This document shows positions 50,053 through 51,652 of a DNA stretch of 51,652 nt, piece after piece. The notes beneath the pieces are model-generated. The model had not been told where the DNA came from and ran no database searches. It saw only the letters and a program-made list of their open reading frames with translations. The translations under genes and the position numbers were made by a program. The stretch comes from JBBQFC01 sp038321615 (GTDB lineage: Bacteria > Bacteroidota > Bacteroidia > Flavobacteriales_D > Cryomorphaceae). The stretch lies in assembly GCA_038321615.1 (NCBI GenBank), contig JBBQFC010000017.1, positions 1-51,652 of the forward strand. Reading direction: 5' to 3'. The first letter of the stretch is position 1, and the number at the start of each line of letters is the position of its first letter.

Positions 50053-51351
50053 ATGGGTGTAACGATAATTACAACAATAATAGTCTTCTTGGTGGTGACC
50101 CTTTTTCTCGTGGGCATTCTGCTCTACGCGAAAACGAAGCTCAGCCCTTCGGGATTGGTAAAAATTCAAATCAATGGCGAGAAGATCATAGAAGTGTCGG
50201 CGGGAAATACAATCCTTTCTACACTTGGTGAAGAGAAAATCTTCCTTCCATCGGCATGCGGTGGAGGTGGTACTTGCGCTATGTGCAAATGCCAGGTGCT
50301 CGAAGGAGGTGGAGAAATTCTTCCCACCGAGGCTCCTTACTTTTCGCGAAATGAGATTGCCAATAACTGGCGCCTTGGTTGCCAGGTAAAGGTAAAGCAG
50401 GACATGAAAATTCAAATTCCGGAAGAGATTTTTGGAATCAAGAAGTGGGAATGCGAAGTGGTTAGCAACTACAGCGTGGCTTCCTTCATCAAGGAGTTCG
50501 TGGTCAAATTGCCGGAAGGTGAGCACCTGCATTTCGAAGCCGGTGGATACATTCAAATTGACGTGCCCCGCTGCGAAGTGGAGTTCAAGGACATCGATAT
50601 CACTTCGCATCCTGATCTGGGTCGCGACCCCATGGATTTCAAAGGCGAATGGGACAAATTCGGGCTTTGGAGTTTAAAAATGAAAAACCCCGAGCCAATT
50701 TTTCGTGCTTACTCCATGGCCAATCACCCGGCCGAAGGAAATATCGTGATACTCAACATTCGTATTGCCACCCCACCATGGGATCGGGCTAAGAACAAAT
50801 GGATGGATGTTAATCCAGGTATTTGTTCTTCGTTTGTATTTGGCTGTAAGCCGGGCGATAAGTGCACTATATCGGGTCCTTACGGCGAATTTTTCATCAA
50901 AGAGTCCGATGCCGAGATGCTTTACATAGGCGGTGGAGCCGGTATGGCTCCGATGCGATCGCACCTTTTCCACCTGTTTCACACCTTGAAAACGAAGCGA
51001 AAAGTAACGTATTGGTATGGTGGCCGATCGAAGCGCGAATTATTCTACCTCGAGCATTTCAAAGCCATAGAAAAAGAGTTCCCCAATTTTGAATTCTTCG
51101 TGGTGCTTTCGGAACCTCTACCAGAAGACAATTGGAAACCCAAGAAAGATCTCGAGGATAAGGCAGGCGACGGATTCACTGGATTCGTTCACCAGGCCGT
51201 AATCGATCAGTATTTGAAGAAACACGAAGCGCCCGAAGATATTGAGTTTTACTTCTGCGGCCCACCACTTATGAATGCCGCCGTGCTAAAAATGTGCGAC
51301 GATTGGGGAGTGCCACCCGAAAATGTGGCGTTCGATGATTTTGGTGGATAG
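50053..51351 (+). CDS. nqrF: Na+-translocating NADH:quinone reductase subunit F
   Basis: A 432-residue entry subunit that takes electrons from NADH. After one N-terminal membrane helix (TIIVFLVVTLFLVGILLY) comes a [2Fe-2S] ferredoxin domain with Cys in SACGGGGTCAMCKCQV and WRLGCQVKV. The FAD/NADH reductase part follows, with RAYSMANHP for FAD, CTISGPYGEFF, IGGGAGMAPMRSHLFHLF for NADH and FYFCGPPLMNAAVLKM at the end. Last gene of the operon, closed by a strong terminator. Confidence 0.97.
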   Translation: MGVTIITTIIVFLVVTLFLVGILLYAKTKLSPSGLVKIQINGEKIIEVSAGNTILSTLGEEKIFLPSACGGGGTCAMCKCQVLEGGGEILPTEAPYFSRNEIANNWRLGCQVKVKQDMKIQIPEEIFGIKKWECEVVSNYSVASFIKEFVVKLPEGEHLHFEAGGYIQIDVPRCEVEFKDIDITSHPDLGRDPMDFKGEWDKFGLWSLKMKNPEPIFRAYSMANHPAEGNIVILNIRIATPPWDRAKNKWMDVNPGICSSFVFGCKPGDKCTISGPYGEFFIKESDAEMLYIGGGAGMAPMRSHLFHLFHTLKTKRKVTYWYGGRSKRELFYLEHFKAIEKEFPNFEFFVVLSEPLPEDNWKPKKDLEDKAGDGFTGFVHQAVIDQYLKKHEAPEDIEFYFCGPPLMNAAVLKMCDDWGVPPENVAFDDFGG

Positions 51352-51373
51352 CCGATAAATTTTTGAATACAAG

Positions 51374-51402
51374 AAGGGTCAAAGAAATTTGACCCTTTTT
51401 TA
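51374..51402. terminator. Bidirectional terminator between nqrF and the gene at 51400
   Basis: AAGGGTCAAA (51374-51383) pairs with TTTGACCCTT (51388-51397), GAAA loop, followed by T-run on plus. It is 22 bases after the nqrF stop and directly abuts the stop of the minus-strand gene. Confidence 0.9.
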
Positions 51403-51652
51403 GTCTCTATCAATTAGAACTGGCACTTGCGGGCCGCGTTTATCTTGAATCTTTTCGACTTTAGCCCAATCGAACCAACCTTCATCTTCATCGACTTTTG
51501 CTACTGTTACTATACTTGTTCCTTCTGCAATAGAACATTTTACGAAGGTGGTTCCTTTATTTTCTAAACTTACATTATTACAATTATCAAAACTACTTCC
51601 GAAACAGATTTGAATTTCCAAATCACTACTTCGGTATTTTAGAAGTACGTAT
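51400..51652 (-). CDS. Protein of unknown function, 5' end cut by window edge
   Basis: A minus-strand frame that stays open to the last base, so the start is outside the window; the TTG at 51621 is not needed. The visible 83 residues are strand-rich and polar (DLEIQICFGSSFDNCN, KGTTFVKCSIAEGTSIVTVAKV, EGWFDWAKVEKI), with three Cys. They end PQVPVLIDRD. No membrane segment in the visible part. No family recognised. It is convergent with nqrF and shares its terminator. Confidence 0.55.
   Translation of the reverse strand, partial: YVLLKYRSSDLEIQICFGSSFDNCNNVSLENKGTTFVKCSIAEGTSIVTVAKVDEDEGWFDWAKVEKIQDKRGPQVPVLIDRD

Overview
The window looks like a chromosomal piece of a free-living, probably marine member of the Bacteroidota (Flavobacteriales-like). 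Evidence: promoters of the Bacteroidota type (TTG, about 19 bases, TAnnTTTG; best example before rpsF), a type IX secretion (T9SS) C-terminal sorting domain and a T9SS plug protein, the six-gene Na+-translocating NADH:quinone reductase operon at the right edge, many families typical of the phylum (DUF4412, DUF5103, DUF2867, Reg_prop histidine kinase, LVIVD lipoprotein), and almost no Shine-Dalgarno sequences. I see no tRNA, rRNA, CRISPR array, prophage or intact insertion sequence.

Layout. 1-7.1 kb: a cut secreted TPR-like protein, a DUF1883 + cyclophilin-lipoprotein pair, a secreted peptidylarginine-deiminase-like enzyme with a T9SS tail, a membrane-anchored MutS homologue, and a MarR regulator followed by YceI. 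7.3-18.3 kb: a loosely packed, mostly minus-strand stretch with an accessory or stress flavour. It holds a BON protein with a very long Asn/Ser/Arg-rich tail, a two-gene unit of a YqcI/YcgG (GntA-like) haem N-hydroxylase homologue and a DUF1989 protein, a broken Cys-rich copper-binding relic, a coiled-coil secreted protein, an atypical photolyase/cryptochrome, a membrane protein, DUF3891 + YetF-like DUF421, and metZ. 18.5-20.8 kb: REP-like palindromic repeats flank an orphan PAS histidine kinase; a further copy of the palindrome lies at 7.2 kb.

21-27.8 kb: surface proteins, then a tightly overlapping arginine decarboxylase - agmatinase - deoxyhypusine-synthase-like operon. It is preceded by a leader holding an Arg-codon-rich frame that ends in an ATGA overlap with speA, plus a terminator-like hairpin. 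This is the most interesting regulatory candidate in the window. 27.9-31.5 kb: housekeeping genes (dnaX with an A10 slippage site; rpsF-rpsR-rplI). 31.5-45.3 kb: envelope, membrane and metabolic genes (antiporter, LON-domain protein, FtsB/DivIC, pruA, a hybrid propeller histidine kinase without a normal start codon, apaG, T9SS plug). 45.4-51.35 kb: nqrABCDEF with its own promoter and terminator, followed by a cut minus-strand gene.

A theme across the window is guanidino-group chemistry: protein-arginine deimination (2.3 kb), GntA-like N-hydroxylation with a DUF1989 partner (9-10 kb) and arginine-to-putrescine conversion (24.5-26.8 kb). Whether these are functionally connected cannot be told from sequence alone. 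All family calls come from reading motifs by eye; no database search was run.
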